Program-made: the position numbers and the translations under genes
Part shown: in pieces, positions 9,578 through 17,386 of the stretch
How positions within the stretch are numbered: the stretch's first letter is position 1
How the letters are laid out: each line of letters begins with the position of its first letter
Assembly: GCF_024298925.1 (NCBI RefSeq)
Contig: NZ_CP101283.1
Coordinates: forward strand, 868,001 to 932,000
From: Phenylobacterium sp. LH3H17
GTDB taxonomy: Bacteria > Pseudomonadota > Alphaproteobacteria > Caulobacterales > Caulobacteraceae
DNA: 64,000 nucleotides
Direction: 5' to 3'
Notes under the pieces: generated by a model
What the model saw: the letters and a program-made list of their open reading frames with translations, nothing else
Database searches by the model: none
Told to the model about the DNA's origin: nothing

Positions 9578-10543
9578 TTACATCACACCGGCGCGAAGCA
9601 GGTCATGGACGTGCAGAATTCCCACCGGCCGGCCCTCGTCGACCACGAACAGGACGGTGACCGACGGCGGCGGATCGCTCATCAGGGCCAGGGCCTCGGA
9701 GGCGAGCATGCCGGGCGGCACGGTCTTTCTCGGACCAGGCGTCATCACTTCGCCCGCGGTATGGGTCACCAGGTCGTCGAAGTGACGGCGCAGGTCGCCG
9801 TCGGTGATCACTCCGACGAGCCGTCCGTCCGGGCCCTGCACGCCGACGATGCCCCAGGTCTTGCCGGTCATCACCATCAGGGCGTCGCGCATCGGGGTGT
9901 CGGGCGTCACCAGCGGCACCTGATCGGCGCCGTGCATCAGGTCGCCCACCGTGCGGAGCATTGCGCCCAGCTTGCCGCCGGGGTGGAAGGTCTTGAAGTC
10001 CTTGGCCGTGAAGCCGCGCCGCTCCAGCAGGGCCACGGCCAGCGCGTCGCCCAGGGCGATCTGCAAGGTGGTGGAGGTGGTCGGCGCATTGACCTCCGCG
10101 GTGGCCTCGGTCCCGTCGGCCAGCTCCAGGACCACGGTGGCGGCCCGCCCGAGCGCGCTGTCGAGCGAGGCGGTGATCGCGATCAACGGGATGTGGAAGC
10201 GGGTGGCGTAGGCCAGGATATCGGCCAGTTCGCGCACCTCGCCGGACTTCGAGAGCCCGAGGATCACGTCGTCGGGCCCGATCATGCCCAGGTCGCCGTG
10301 GCTGGCCTCGGTGGCGTGGACGAAGAAGGCCGGCTGGCCGGTGGAGGCGAAGGTGGCGGCGATCTTGCGCGCCACGTGGCCCGACTTGCCTATGCCGGTG
10401 CAGACGATCCGGCCCTTGGCCGAGCCCAGGATATCGACGGCGCGCACGAAGTCGGCGCCCAGCGCGTCGGCCTGCAGGCGCAGCGCGTCGGCCTCGGTGT
10501 TCAGCACGCGGCGGGCCACCGCGACGGCGTCGAAATTGCTCAT
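9578..10543 (-). CDS. kdsD: Arabinose-5-phosphate isomerase (KpsF/GutQ family)
   Basis: Converts ribulose-5-phosphate to arabinose-5-phosphate, the precursor of the Kdo sugar of LPS. The 321 residues fit the family. An N-terminal SIS domain (about 40-170) contains GIGKSGHVARKIAATFASTG and EASHGDLGMI, and a C-terminal CBS pair spans about 205-320 (TPDTPMRDAL, GVITDGDLRR). It lies 13 bp after the small membrane protein gene at 10557 on the same strand, so the two are probably one operon. Confidence 0.94.
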   Translation of the reverse strand: MSNFDAVAVARRVLNTEADALRLQADALGADFVRAVDILGSAKGRIVCTGIGKSGHVARKIAATFASTGQPAFFVHATEASHGDLGMIGPDDVILGLSKSGEVRELADILAYATRFHIPLIAITASLDSALGRAATVVLELADGTEATAEVNAPTTSTTLQIALGDALAVALLERRGFTAKDFKTFHPGGKLGAMLRTVGDLMHGADQVPLVTPDTPMRDALMVMTGKTWGIVGVQGPDGRLVGVITDGDLRRHFDDLVTHTAGEVMTPGPRKTVPPGMLASEALALMSDPPPSVTVLFVVDEGRPVGILHVHDLLRAGVM

Positions 10544-10556
10544 CGGGCGGGGTCCG

Positions 10557-10802
10557 TCATTTGGTCGGCGAGATCGCCTGGGTCTGCAGGTCGGAGACGG
10601 CGGCTCGGGCCTGGCTCAGCCGCTGCTCAGAAGCCTCGGTCTCGCGCTTCATCGCCGCCTGCATTTCCGGCGTGCGCTGGATCGGCGGGCGGCCGAACGG
10701 TCCCCATGACCGGTCGCCCAGCCCCTGGGGCCAGACCATCGCCAGGGCGATCAGACCTAGGGCGAGCGCCGCGAGCGCCGGGAAGAACAGGCGATTGAGC
10801 AT
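10557..10802 (-). CDS. Small membrane-anchored protein, 81 aa
   Basis: A short protein with one N-terminal membrane helix (about residues 5-25, LFFPALAALALGLIALAMVW). A Pro-rich linker and a charged, probably helical C-terminal half (EMQAAMKRETEASEQRLSQA) follow. It is not recognised as a named family. It sits directly upstream of kdsD with a 13-bp gap and diverges from gpmA. In related genomes a small protein in this position may be the LptC-like or hypothetical partner of LPS genes, but length and sequence do not support LptC. Confidence 0.7.
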   Translation of the reverse strand: MLNRLFFPALAALALGLIALAMVWPQGLGDRSWGPFGRPPIQRTPEMQAAMKRETEASEQRLSQARAAVSDLQTQAISPTK

Positions 10803-10902
10803 CGGCGCACATATAGACGGCGCTTAGACAAGGAGCCAGCGGGCCTTGACGCTGGCGGCCCTGGCCCTTAGCCCGCTCGCAACCGCTGAAGGAGCCAAGC
10901 GC

Positions 10903-11616
10903 TTGTCGAAACTGATCCTCCTCCGCCACGGCCAGAGCCAGTGGAACCTCGATGACCGCTTCACCGGCTGGGTCGACGTGGACCTGACGGCCGAGGGCGA
11001 GGCCCAGGCGACCAAGGGCGGGGAGCTGATCAAGGCCGCGGGCCTCTCGATCGACCGGGCCTTCACCTCCGTGCTGACCCGGGCCATCCGCACCCTGTGG
11101 CTGGCGCTGACCAGCGCCGGGCAGGTCTTCGTCCCGGAGACCAAGGACTGGCGGCTGAACGAGCGCCACTACGGCGGCCTCACGGGATTGAACAAGACCG
11201 AGACCGCCGCCAAGCACGGCGCCGAACAGGTGAAGATCTGGCGGCGCTCCTACGACATCCCGCCGCCGCCCCTGGCGCCCGGCGGCGAGTTCGACTTCGC
11301 CAAGGACCGCCGCTACACCGGCGCCGTCCTGCCGGACACCGAGAGCCTGAAGACCACCCTGGAGCGGGTGCAGCCCTATTGGGACGCGGAGATCGCGCCG
11401 CACCTCAAGGCGGGCGAGACCGTGCTGGTGGCCGCCCACGGCAATTCGCTGCGGGCGATCGTCAAGCTGCTGTACGGCCTCGACTCCGAGGCGATCATCG
11501 GCGTCGAGATCCCTACCGGAAATCCGTTGCTGATCGACCTGGACGCTAACCTTAATCCGATCGCGGCGCGCTACCTCGACGAGAGCCGCGCCACGTCCTT
11601 GCCCCAGGCGGCATGA
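10903..11616 (+). CDS. gpmA: 2,3-bisphosphoglycerate-dependent phosphoglycerate mutase
   Basis: Glycolytic interconversion of 3- and 2-phosphoglycerate. The catalytic RHGQS is at 8-12 (His9), LNERHYGGLTGLNK is in the middle, and the second active-site His is at 179 in AAHGNS. TTG at 10903 is taken as the start because AAGGAG lies eight bases upstream and the product is then 237 residues, the family's usual length. The ATG 57 bases earlier would add an unrelated extension. The stop overlaps the next gene (ATGA). Confidence 0.95.
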   Translation: MSKLILLRHGQSQWNLDDRFTGWVDVDLTAEGEAQATKGGELIKAAGLSIDRAFTSVLTRAIRTLWLALTSAGQVFVPETKDWRLNERHYGGLTGLNKTETAAKHGAEQVKIWRRSYDIPPPPLAPGGEFDFAKDRRYTGAVLPDTESLKTTLERVQPYWDAEIAPHLKAGETVLVAAHGNSLRAIVKLLYGLDSEAIIGVEIPTGNPLLIDLDANLNPIAARYLDESRATSLPQAA

Positions 11617-12059
11617 GCGCGACCGACCAGGACCACATGCGCCGCGCGATCGAGCTGGCGCGAACCAACCTCGGCCTGACCGCGGACAACCCGTCCGTCG
11701 GCTGCGTCATCGTAAGGGCCGGCGAGATCGTCGGGGAGGGGGCGACCGCGCCGGGCGGGCGCCCGCACGCCGAGGAGCAAGCCCTTGATCGAGCGGGAGA
11801 AGCTGCGCGGGGCGCCACGGCCTATGTCACCCTAGAGCCCTGCGGGGCGCGTTCGTCGGGCGGGTTTTCGTGCTCGGAGCGACTGGTCGCCGCGCGCGTG
11901 GCGCGGGTGCTGATCGCCTGCGAGGACGCCTCGCCCTTCGCCGCCGGACAGGGCGCCGAACGGCTGCGTGCCGCCGGGATCGAGGTTCAACTGGGGGTTT
12001 TGGCCGGCGAGGCCAGCGCGCTCTATGTCGGCTATCGACCCTGCGACGATTCACCCTAA
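11613..12059 (+). CDS. RibD-type deaminase domain protein (deaminase only)
   Basis: A 148-residue cytidine-deaminase-fold protein closest to the N-terminal domain of RibD. The zinc and catalytic signature is H52-A-E54-E and C77/C87 within EPCGARSSGGFSC. NPSVGCVIV is the usual RibD substrate region. The C-terminal reductase domain of RibD is absent, and the spacing between the two Cys is one residue longer than usual. The start overlaps the gpmA stop by 4 bp. It may deaminate the riboflavin precursor or another pyrimidine-like substrate; the first is only an inference. Confidence 0.8.
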   Translation: MSATDQDHMRRAIELARTNLGLTADNPSVGCVIVRAGEIVGEGATAPGGRPHAEEQALDRAGEAARGATAYVTLEPCGARSSGGFSCSERLVAARVARVLIACEDASPFAAGQGAERLRAAGIEVQLGVLAGEASALYVGYRPCDDSP

Positions 12060-12139
12060 CCGCCTTAAGTGGCGGAAAGAGCGTGTTAATTGCCGGGCGG
12101 TAGGATTGGCCCAGTTTCCCCGGGTTCCCCAAGTTCCGT

Positions 12140-13399
12140 ATGTCGATCCTGACCGCGCCTACTCCAGATCTTCCCAAGCTCGGACAGACCGAGTTCGAAG
12201 CCATCTGCGCCAAGCACGACCGCCTTTGGACCTCCAAGCCCGGCGGCGCCCGGGCGGTGTTCGCCTGGCGTGACCTGTCGGGGCTGGATCTTCGCGGCAA
12301 GAATCTCTGCGACGCCGACTTCACCGGCGCGATCATGGCCGACTGCCATATGCAGGGCGTGCGGCTGGACCACGCCAACCTGTTCGGCGCCGACCTGCAG
12401 AACTCCAACCTGACCGACGCCTCCATGCGCCGGGCCGACCTGCGCGGCGCCTGCCTGCGCAACGCCAATCTCACGGGCGCCGACCTGTTCGAGGCCGACC
12501 TGCGCGAAGGCTCCATCGCCGCCGTCGACCGCGACAAGGGCCTGCGGGTGCTGGAGCACCACAACCGGGTGGGCGACGCCAACGGCGCGATCCTGGCCGG
12601 CGCCAATCTTGAGCGCTCGCGCCTGTCCGGCGTCATGGCGATCAAGGCCGACTTCAGCGATGCGATCCTGAAGGACGCCAAGTTGGTCCGGGCCAACCTC
12701 AAGCAGGCCAATATGTCCGGCGCCAACATGGCCGGCGCGGACCTGTCGGGCGCCGACCTCGCCGGAGCCGACATGCGCGACTGCATTCTCGTCGGGGCCA
12801 AGACCTTCGCGTGGAACGTCAGCCAGGCCGACATGCGCGGCGCCCTGACGGACGAGCCCTCGGGCAAGTCCGTCGAGGACCTGCCCTACAAGACCATGAT
12901 CCGCGACCACGCCAAGTGGTGCGAGACCGGCGGCTCCGAGGGCACGCCCAGCGTGTTCGACAACGCCGACCTGCGGGCCCTGGAGACCATCCGCGGTTTC
13001 AACCTGACCGCGCTGTCGGCCAAGGGGGCGACGTTCTACGGCCTCGACATGGAAGGTGTGCAGCTGCAGGGCGCCCAGCTCGACGGTGCCGACCTGCGCA
13101 ACTGCAACCTGCGCCGGGCCGACCTGCGCGGCGCGCGGCTGGTGGGGGCCAAGATGTCGGGCGCGGACCTGCGCGACGCCCAGCTCGGACCGCTGCTGAT
13201 CGGCGCCGACCGCATGCTGCCGGCCAACCTGACGGGGGCCAGCCTGAAGAACGCCGACCTCGCCCGCGCCGACGTCCGCCACGCCATCCTGGTCGACGCC
13301 GATCTCAGCCGCGCCAATTTCACCAACGCCATGGTCAAGCAGACCGTGCTCACCAACGCCCAGAAGTGGGGCGCCCGGGGCCTGGAAGACGCCATCTGA
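12140..13399 (+). CDS. Pentapeptide-repeat protein, first of a tandem pair
   Basis: A 419-residue protein dominated by A(D/N)LxX pentapeptides in at least two blocks (about 45-230 and 285-410), predicted to form right-handed quadrilateral beta-helices. The first 40 residues and a central segment (about 245-275, with KWCETGG and GTPS) do not fit the repeat. No signal peptide is seen, so it is probably cytoplasmic. The next gene is a full-length paralogue with the same layout. Pentapeptide proteins can mimic DNA or bind partner proteins, but no specific role is visible. Confidence 0.9.
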   Translation: MSILTAPTPDLPKLGQTEFEAICAKHDRLWTSKPGGARAVFAWRDLSGLDLRGKNLCDADFTGAIMADCHMQGVRLDHANLFGADLQNSNLTDASMRRADLRGACLRNANLTGADLFEADLREGSIAAVDRDKGLRVLEHHNRVGDANGAILAGANLERSRLSGVMAIKADFSDAILKDAKLVRANLKQANMSGANMAGADLSGADLAGADMRDCILVGAKTFAWNVSQADMRGALTDEPSGKSVEDLPYKTMIRDHAKWCETGGSEGTPSVFDNADLRALETIRGFNLTALSAKGATFYGLDMEGVQLQGAQLDGADLRNCNLRRADLRGARLVGAKMSGADLRDAQLGPLLIGADRMLPANLTGASLKNADLARADVRHAILVDADLSRANFTNAMVKQTVLTNAQKWGARGLEDAI

Positions 13400-13494
13400 C
13401 GCGTCAGCCGCACGGCTCCCAGTAGGCTTAACGGTTCAGTCGGTCTTCCGCGCGTAGACGACCGGCATCGTGAGGTTAAGAGGGAGATCGTTCC

Positions 13495-14760
13495 GTGAGC
13501 GCCATCGGGCTGTCGGGTCGCCGCAAGCTTTCTGCGGGTGAGATCGAGATGATCGTCGTGGCTCACGAGCGCTTCGTCGCCGGCAAGCCCGGCGGCAAAC
13601 GGGCCGCCCTGCGGTTCGTCGACCTCTCCCGGGCCGAGCTCTCGGGGCGCGACCTCTCGGACGCCGACCTCTCGGCCTCGATCCTCGACGGCGCCAAGCT
13701 GGTCGGGGCCAACCTTTCGCGAGCCAACCTGTTCGGCTGCGACCTGCGCAAGGCCGACCTTCGTCACGCCAACCTCACGCGCGCCGATCTGCGCGGCGCC
13801 TGCCTGCGCGGAGCCGACCTCAGCCGCGCTGATCTCAGCCAGGCGGACTTCCGCATCGGCCAGATCGCCATCCCGCATCCCAGCAAGGGCCTGGCCTCCT
13901 TGTCGCACGAGCGCCGGCACGGCCAGCTCGACAACGCCGTGCTGGCCGGCGCGACCCTGCACGGCTCGCAGATGGACGAGGCCTCGGCCTATGCCGCCGA
14001 CTTCACCGACTGCTCGCTGAAGGGCGCCAAGCTCGCCCGCGCCAACTGCAAGGACGCCAATTTCGCCGGCGCCATCTTCGACGGGGTCGATCTGGCCGGC
14101 GCCAACCTGGAGGGCGCCAACCTCTCCGGCACGGTGCTGTGCGACGTCGATGTCGGCGCCGCGCGGCTGTCCGACGCCACCAACATGCTGGGTTCCATCG
14201 GAGTGGTCACCTCCGAGGCCATGGCCAAGGCGCCGTCGCTGCTGGACCAAGCCCTGTCCAACCACCTGTGGTGCAAGACCGGCGGACGGGAAGGACAACC
14301 GGCGATGCTGGACGGCGAGGACCTGCGGCCCCTGGGCGACAAGCTGCGTGGCCTGCGCCTCAGCGCCATGAGCGCCAAGGGCGCAATCATGGTCGGCCTG
14401 GACCTCACGGGGACCCAGTTGCAGGGCGCCAACCTGGAGGGCGCGGACCTGCGCGGGGCGATCCTGGATTCCGGCGACCTGCGGGGCGTCCGGATGGCGG
14501 GCGCCAACCTGATCAAGACCGATCTGCGCGACACGGTTTTCGCCCCGCTACCGCTTGGCCCCAGCCGCAGTCAGCCCTCGCAACTGGGCGGGGCGAAGCT
14601 GCGCTACGCCATCGCCCAGCGCGCCGACATGACCGGGGTGATCCTCGACGGCGCCGACCTGCGCGGCAGCGACTTCACCAGGGCGATCATGACCGGCGCC
14701 AGCCTGCGCGACGTGGGCCTGGCGGGCTCGGTCGGCCTCGAGATCGTGCTGGCCGCCTAG
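13495..14760 (+). CDS. Pentapeptide-repeat protein, second of a tandem pair
   Basis: A 421-residue paralogue of the preceding protein. It has a similar N-terminal region (EIEMIVVAHERF, KPGGKRAA), a pentapeptide block, a non-repeat centre with LWCKTGGREGQP, and a second pentapeptide block. The start is GTG at 13495 with AGGGAG about eight bases before it. The 95-bp gap after the first gene could hold its own promoter. The duplication is old: the repeats differ throughout, while the central Trp-Cys and Thr-Gly-Gly motif is kept. Confidence 0.9.
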   Translation: MSAIGLSGRRKLSAGEIEMIVVAHERFVAGKPGGKRAALRFVDLSRAELSGRDLSDADLSASILDGAKLVGANLSRANLFGCDLRKADLRHANLTRADLRGACLRGADLSRADLSQADFRIGQIAIPHPSKGLASLSHERRHGQLDNAVLAGATLHGSQMDEASAYAADFTDCSLKGAKLARANCKDANFAGAIFDGVDLAGANLEGANLSGTVLCDVDVGAARLSDATNMLGSIGVVTSEAMAKAPSLLDQALSNHLWCKTGGREGQPAMLDGEDLRPLGDKLRGLRLSAMSAKGAIMVGLDLTGTQLQGANLEGADLRGAILDSGDLRGVRMAGANLIKTDLRDTVFAPLPLGPSRSQPSQLGGAKLRYAIAQRADMTGVILDGADLRGSDFTRAIMTGASLRDVGLAGSVGLEIVLAA

Positions 14761-14822
14761 TCTCCAGTGGGCTGGCGTCCGGGCAGCCGCTAGTCTCGGG
14801 TCATCTCAACGGGAGACCCAGC

Positions 14823-15590
14823 ATGGACACCGTCAGCGTCGAGACCCGCGGCCGCACCGCCATCGTCACCATCGAGCGTCCCGAGCGACGCAACGCCGTG
14901 GACAGCGCCACCGCCCAGGCCCTCTACGACGCCTTCAAGACCTTCGACGCCGATCCCGCCCTGGACGTGGCGGTGCTGCAGGGTCGCGGCGGGACCTTCT
15001 GCGCCGGCGCCGACCTGAAGGGCGTCAGCGAGGCGCGGGGCAATCCGGTCAAACGCGAAGGCGACCTCGGGCCCATGGGCTGCACCCGGCTGGCGCTCGG
15101 CAAGCCGGTGATCGCCGCCGTCGAGGGCCACGCCGTGGCCGGCGGCATCGAGGTGGCGGCCTGGTGCGACCTGCGGGTCGCCGCCGAGGGCGCGGTCTTC
15201 GGGGTGTTCTGCCGCCGGTTCGGCGTGCCGCTGATCGACCTGGGGACCGTGCGCCTGCCGCGTCTGATCGGCCACTCCCGGGCCATGGACCTGATCCTCA
15301 CCGGTCGGCCGGTGGAGGCGCAGGAGGCCTACGCCATCGGCCTGGCCAACCGCATCGCGCCGCGCGGCGGGGCCCTCGACGCGGCGCTGGAGCTCGCCGC
15401 CCAACTGTCGGCCTTTCCCCAGACCTGCCTGCGCAACGACAGGCTCTCGGCCATCGGCCAGTGGTCGCTGGACTGGGAGGCGGCGATGCAGGCCGAGGTC
15501 GACATCGGCCTCGAGACCCTGCGGTCGGGCGAGGCCCGCGAAGGCGCCGCCCGCTTCGTCGCCGGCGAGGGTCGCGGCGGGGCGTTCTGA
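14823..15590 (+). CDS. Enoyl-CoA hydratase/isomerase family protein (crotonase)
   Basis: A 255-residue crotonase-fold enzyme acting on acyl-CoA esters. The N-terminal RPERRNAVD and the oxyanion-hole stretch RGGTFCAGADLKGV are present. The second motif is EGHAVAGGIEVAAWCDLRVA. In the position of the paired catalytic Glu the sequence has FCRRFGVPLIDLGTVRLPRL, where one acidic residue may be replaced, so hydratase activity itself is not assured. ATG 14823 is preceded by GGGAG. The specific substrate cannot be assigned. Confidence 0.9.
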   Translation: MDTVSVETRGRTAIVTIERPERRNAVDSATAQALYDAFKTFDADPALDVAVLQGRGGTFCAGADLKGVSEARGNPVKREGDLGPMGCTRLALGKPVIAAVEGHAVAGGIEVAAWCDLRVAAEGAVFGVFCRRFGVPLIDLGTVRLPRLIGHSRAMDLILTGRPVEAQEAYAIGLANRIAPRGGALDAALELAAQLSAFPQTCLRNDRLSAIGQWSLDWEAAMQAEVDIGLETLRSGEAREGAARFVAGEGRGGAF

Positions 15591-15684
15591 GCTACCCGTC
15601 CGGCTCGCCGGTGGCGAAGCTCGGGAATTCCGGGCAGGTCCGGCAGCCGCTCCGCCGCCGCCGTGCGGTCAGCTGGTGAGACCA

Positions 15685-15716
15685 AGAAAAGGCCGGCGCG
15701 ATGACTCGCGCCGGCC
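15685..15716 (-). terminator. Intrinsic terminator of hsp20
   Basis: On the minus strand a perfect 10-bp stem (GGCCGGCGCG / CGCGCCGGCC, loop of 6) is followed by TTTTCTT. It lies about 75 bp after the hsp20 stop, as expected for a Rho-independent terminator. Confidence 0.85.
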
Positions 15717-15790
15717 AGTTCGTAGAAGGGGGCGGGCGGCGCGGAGGGGGCGCGCCGCCCGGAAGGGAAGTCCACCTGGCTGTGGGGCGG

Positions 15791-16246
15791 TCAGGCGGCC
15801 TTCCCACCTTCGATCAGGTCGGGCTGGGTCGAGGTGGCGATCTCGATCCGGCGGGGCTTCAGGGCCTCCGGCAGCTCGCGCTTCAGAGAGATGGAGAGCA
15901 GGCCGTCGGCGAGCGCGGCTTCGGTGACCACCACATAGTCGGCGAGCTGGAACCGGCGCTCGAAGTTGCGCTCGGCCAGGCCGCGATGGAGGTACTTGCG
16001 CTGGTCGTCGTTGGCGGCCTTGCGACCCTGGACGGTCAGGAGGTTTTCCTTGACCTCGATGTTCAGTTCATCCGGACGGAAGCCGGCGACCGCGATCTCG
16101 ACGCGGTAGGCATTCTCGTCGGTGCGCTCGATATTGTAGGGCGGATAGCCGGCGGCCGCGTCGACGCGGGCGGTTTCCAGCAGGTCGGCCAAACGGTCGA
16201 AACCGACGACCGAACGATACAGCGGGGAGAAGTCGATAGTGCGCAT
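15791..16246 (-). CDS. Small heat-shock protein, Hsp20/IbpA family
   Basis: A 151-residue holdase chaperone. It begins MRTIDFSPLYRSVVGFDRL, typical of the IbpA-type class in alphaproteobacteria. The alpha-crystallin domain covers about 35-130 (YPPYNIERTDENAYRVEIAV, then YLHRGLAERNFERRFQLAD), ending in a short tail. It binds unfolding proteins in the cytoplasm on heat stress. It is monocistronic, with a terminator downstream and a thermometer-like hairpin over its ribosome site (16253-16271). Confidence 0.95.
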   Translation of the reverse strand: MRTIDFSPLYRSVVGFDRLADLLETARVDAAAGYPPYNIERTDENAYRVEIAVAGFRPDELNIEVKENLLTVQGRKAANDDQRKYLHRGLAERNFERRFQLADYVVVTEAALADGLLSISLKRELPEALKPRRIEIATSTQPDLIEGGKAA

Positions 16247-16252
16247 GTTGAG

Positions 16253-16271
16253 CCTTCTTCAGTAAGCAAGG
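16253..16271 (-). promoter_or_regulatory. ROSE-like RNA thermometer hairpin over the hsp20 Shine-Dalgarno
   Basis: In the minus-strand leader, CCUUGCUUACUGAAGAAGG can fold as CCUU/AAGG plus CUU/AAG around the loop ACUG, leaving one bulged G. The right arm is the Shine-Dalgarno (GAAGG), six bases before the ATG. The left arm contains UUGCU, the hallmark of ROSE thermometers, in which a G opposite the ribosome site is needed for temperature sensing. ROSE elements are known upstream of small heat-shock genes in alphaproteobacteria. Confidence 0.75.
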
Positions 16272-16357
16272 TTGCGATGTTGTCGGACGGCGCGCGAGCC
16301 AAGTCGGCCTCGTGCATTGCCCGGAAGGCCCGGATGTCCAGCGCCTTCGACTGCTTA

Positions 16358-16384
16358 GGTGGGAGAGCTGAATTCTGGTTCAAG
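16358..16384 (-). promoter_or_regulatory. Candidate sigma-32 (heat-shock) promoter of hsp20
   Basis: On the minus strand CTTGAA (16384-16379) is followed after 15 bases by CCCACCTA (from 16363), similar to the sigma-32 consensus CTTGAAA-N13-17-CCCCATNT. The -35 half matches well and the -10 half only in part. The predicted leader of about 100 nt fits a ROSE-type 5' untranslated region. Confidence 0.45.
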
Positions 16385-16467
16385 GGGGGCCTCGCAAGAC
16401 GCCTTGCCAGGATCGCGATGCACACTAGGCTCGCGCCCAATTCGCAAACAGCTGAGGCGCTCGAAAG

Positions 16468-17310
16468 ATGTCCACCCGTCGATTTGTACTGCTCGCCGCC
16501 GGCGCGCTGATCGCGCTTTCCCAGCCCGCCGCCGCGGCTGAGGACAAGGCGCTGAAAGCCGCCGTCGCCGGCGCCGAGCGCGGCGCGGCCCATGTCGCCC
16601 GCGACCCCGCGCGCCACCCCTACGAGACCCTGGCCTTCTGGGGCGTCAAGCCCAAGCAGACCATCGTCGAGATCTCGCCGGGCTCCGGCTACTGGACCGA
16701 GATCCTGGCGCCCTACGCCAAGGCCACCGGCGGGACCTATGTGGCCGGGGTGGGCGATCTCGCCAATCCGAAGATGACCGACGCCGGCCGCAAGGCCCGC
16801 GCCGACTTCGAGGCCAAGTACGCCGACGAGGCCAAGTTCGGGAAGATCTCCTATGTGGGCTTCGGCGCGGTGTCCGGCCCGCTCGGCGCCCCGGGTTCGG
16901 CCGACATGGTCATCACCGCGCGCAACATCCACAACTGGCTGTGGACCGAGGGCATGATGGACAAGTCGATGAAGGACTTCGCCACGGTGCTCAAGAAGGG
17001 CGGCGTCCTGGCGGTCGAGGAGCACCGCGCCGATCCGACCCGCGACCAGATCGCCGACGCCCGCGACGGCTACGTCTCCACGGCCAATGTGATCGCCGCC
17101 GCCGAGAAGGCCGGCTTCAAGCTGGCCGCGAAGTCGGAGGTCAACGCCAATCCCAAGGACACCAAGGACCATCCCTTCGGCGTCTGGACCCTGCCGCCGT
17201 CGCGCTGGACCGTACAGGGCGGGCGCAGCCAAGACCCCGCCTTCGACCGCGCAAAATACGACGCCATCGGCGAGAGCGACCGGATGACCCTGCGCTTCGT
17301 GAAGAAGTAG
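16468..17310 (+). CDS. Exported SAM-methyltransferase-fold protein 1
   Basis: A 280-residue protein with a Sec-type signal peptide (about 1-23, FVLLAAGALIALSQPAAAA). The mature part has a class I methyltransferase fold: Gly-rich motif EISPGSGYWTEIL (about residues 70-82), NIHNWL, then GVLAVEEHRA and HPFGVWTLPP. The tandem gene at 17387 is a paralogue with the same motifs. Export is puzzling because S-adenosylmethionine is cytoplasmic, so the protein may bind another ligand or have lost methyl transfer. It is divergent from hsp20. Confidence 0.85.
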   Translation: MSTRRFVLLAAGALIALSQPAAAAEDKALKAAVAGAERGAAHVARDPARHPYETLAFWGVKPKQTIVEISPGSGYWTEILAPYAKATGGTYVAGVGDLANPKMTDAGRKARADFEAKYADEAKFGKISYVGFGAVSGPLGAPGSADMVITARNIHNWLWTEGMMDKSMKDFATVLKKGGVLAVEEHRADPTRDQIADARDGYVSTANVIAAAEKAGFKLAAKSEVNANPKDTKDHPFGVWTLPPSRWTVQGGRSQDPAFDRAKYDAIGESDRMTLRFVKK

Positions 17311-17320
17311 CCACGCTTTG

Positions 17321-17356
17321 ACCACCGTCTCGGGTCAGTCTAACCCGGACGGTGGT
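17321..17356 (+). terminator. Terminator-like hairpin between the two exported methyltransferase genes
   Basis: ACCACCGTC pairs with GACGGTGGT and CGGGT with ACCCG, giving a 14-bp stem with one bulged base and a 7-nt loop, followed by TCTT. It starts 11 bp after the first gene's stop. It argues that the second coding region begins after the hairpin, at 17387, and may attenuate read-through into it. Confidence 0.65.
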
Positions 17357-17386
17357 TCTTCGAATGGGGCGTATTCCTTGAATTCA

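Noticed and set aside
12140..14760. Repeats as a CRISPR or tandem DNA array
   Set aside because: The periodicity is at the protein level (five residues); the DNA copies differ and no spacer structure exists.
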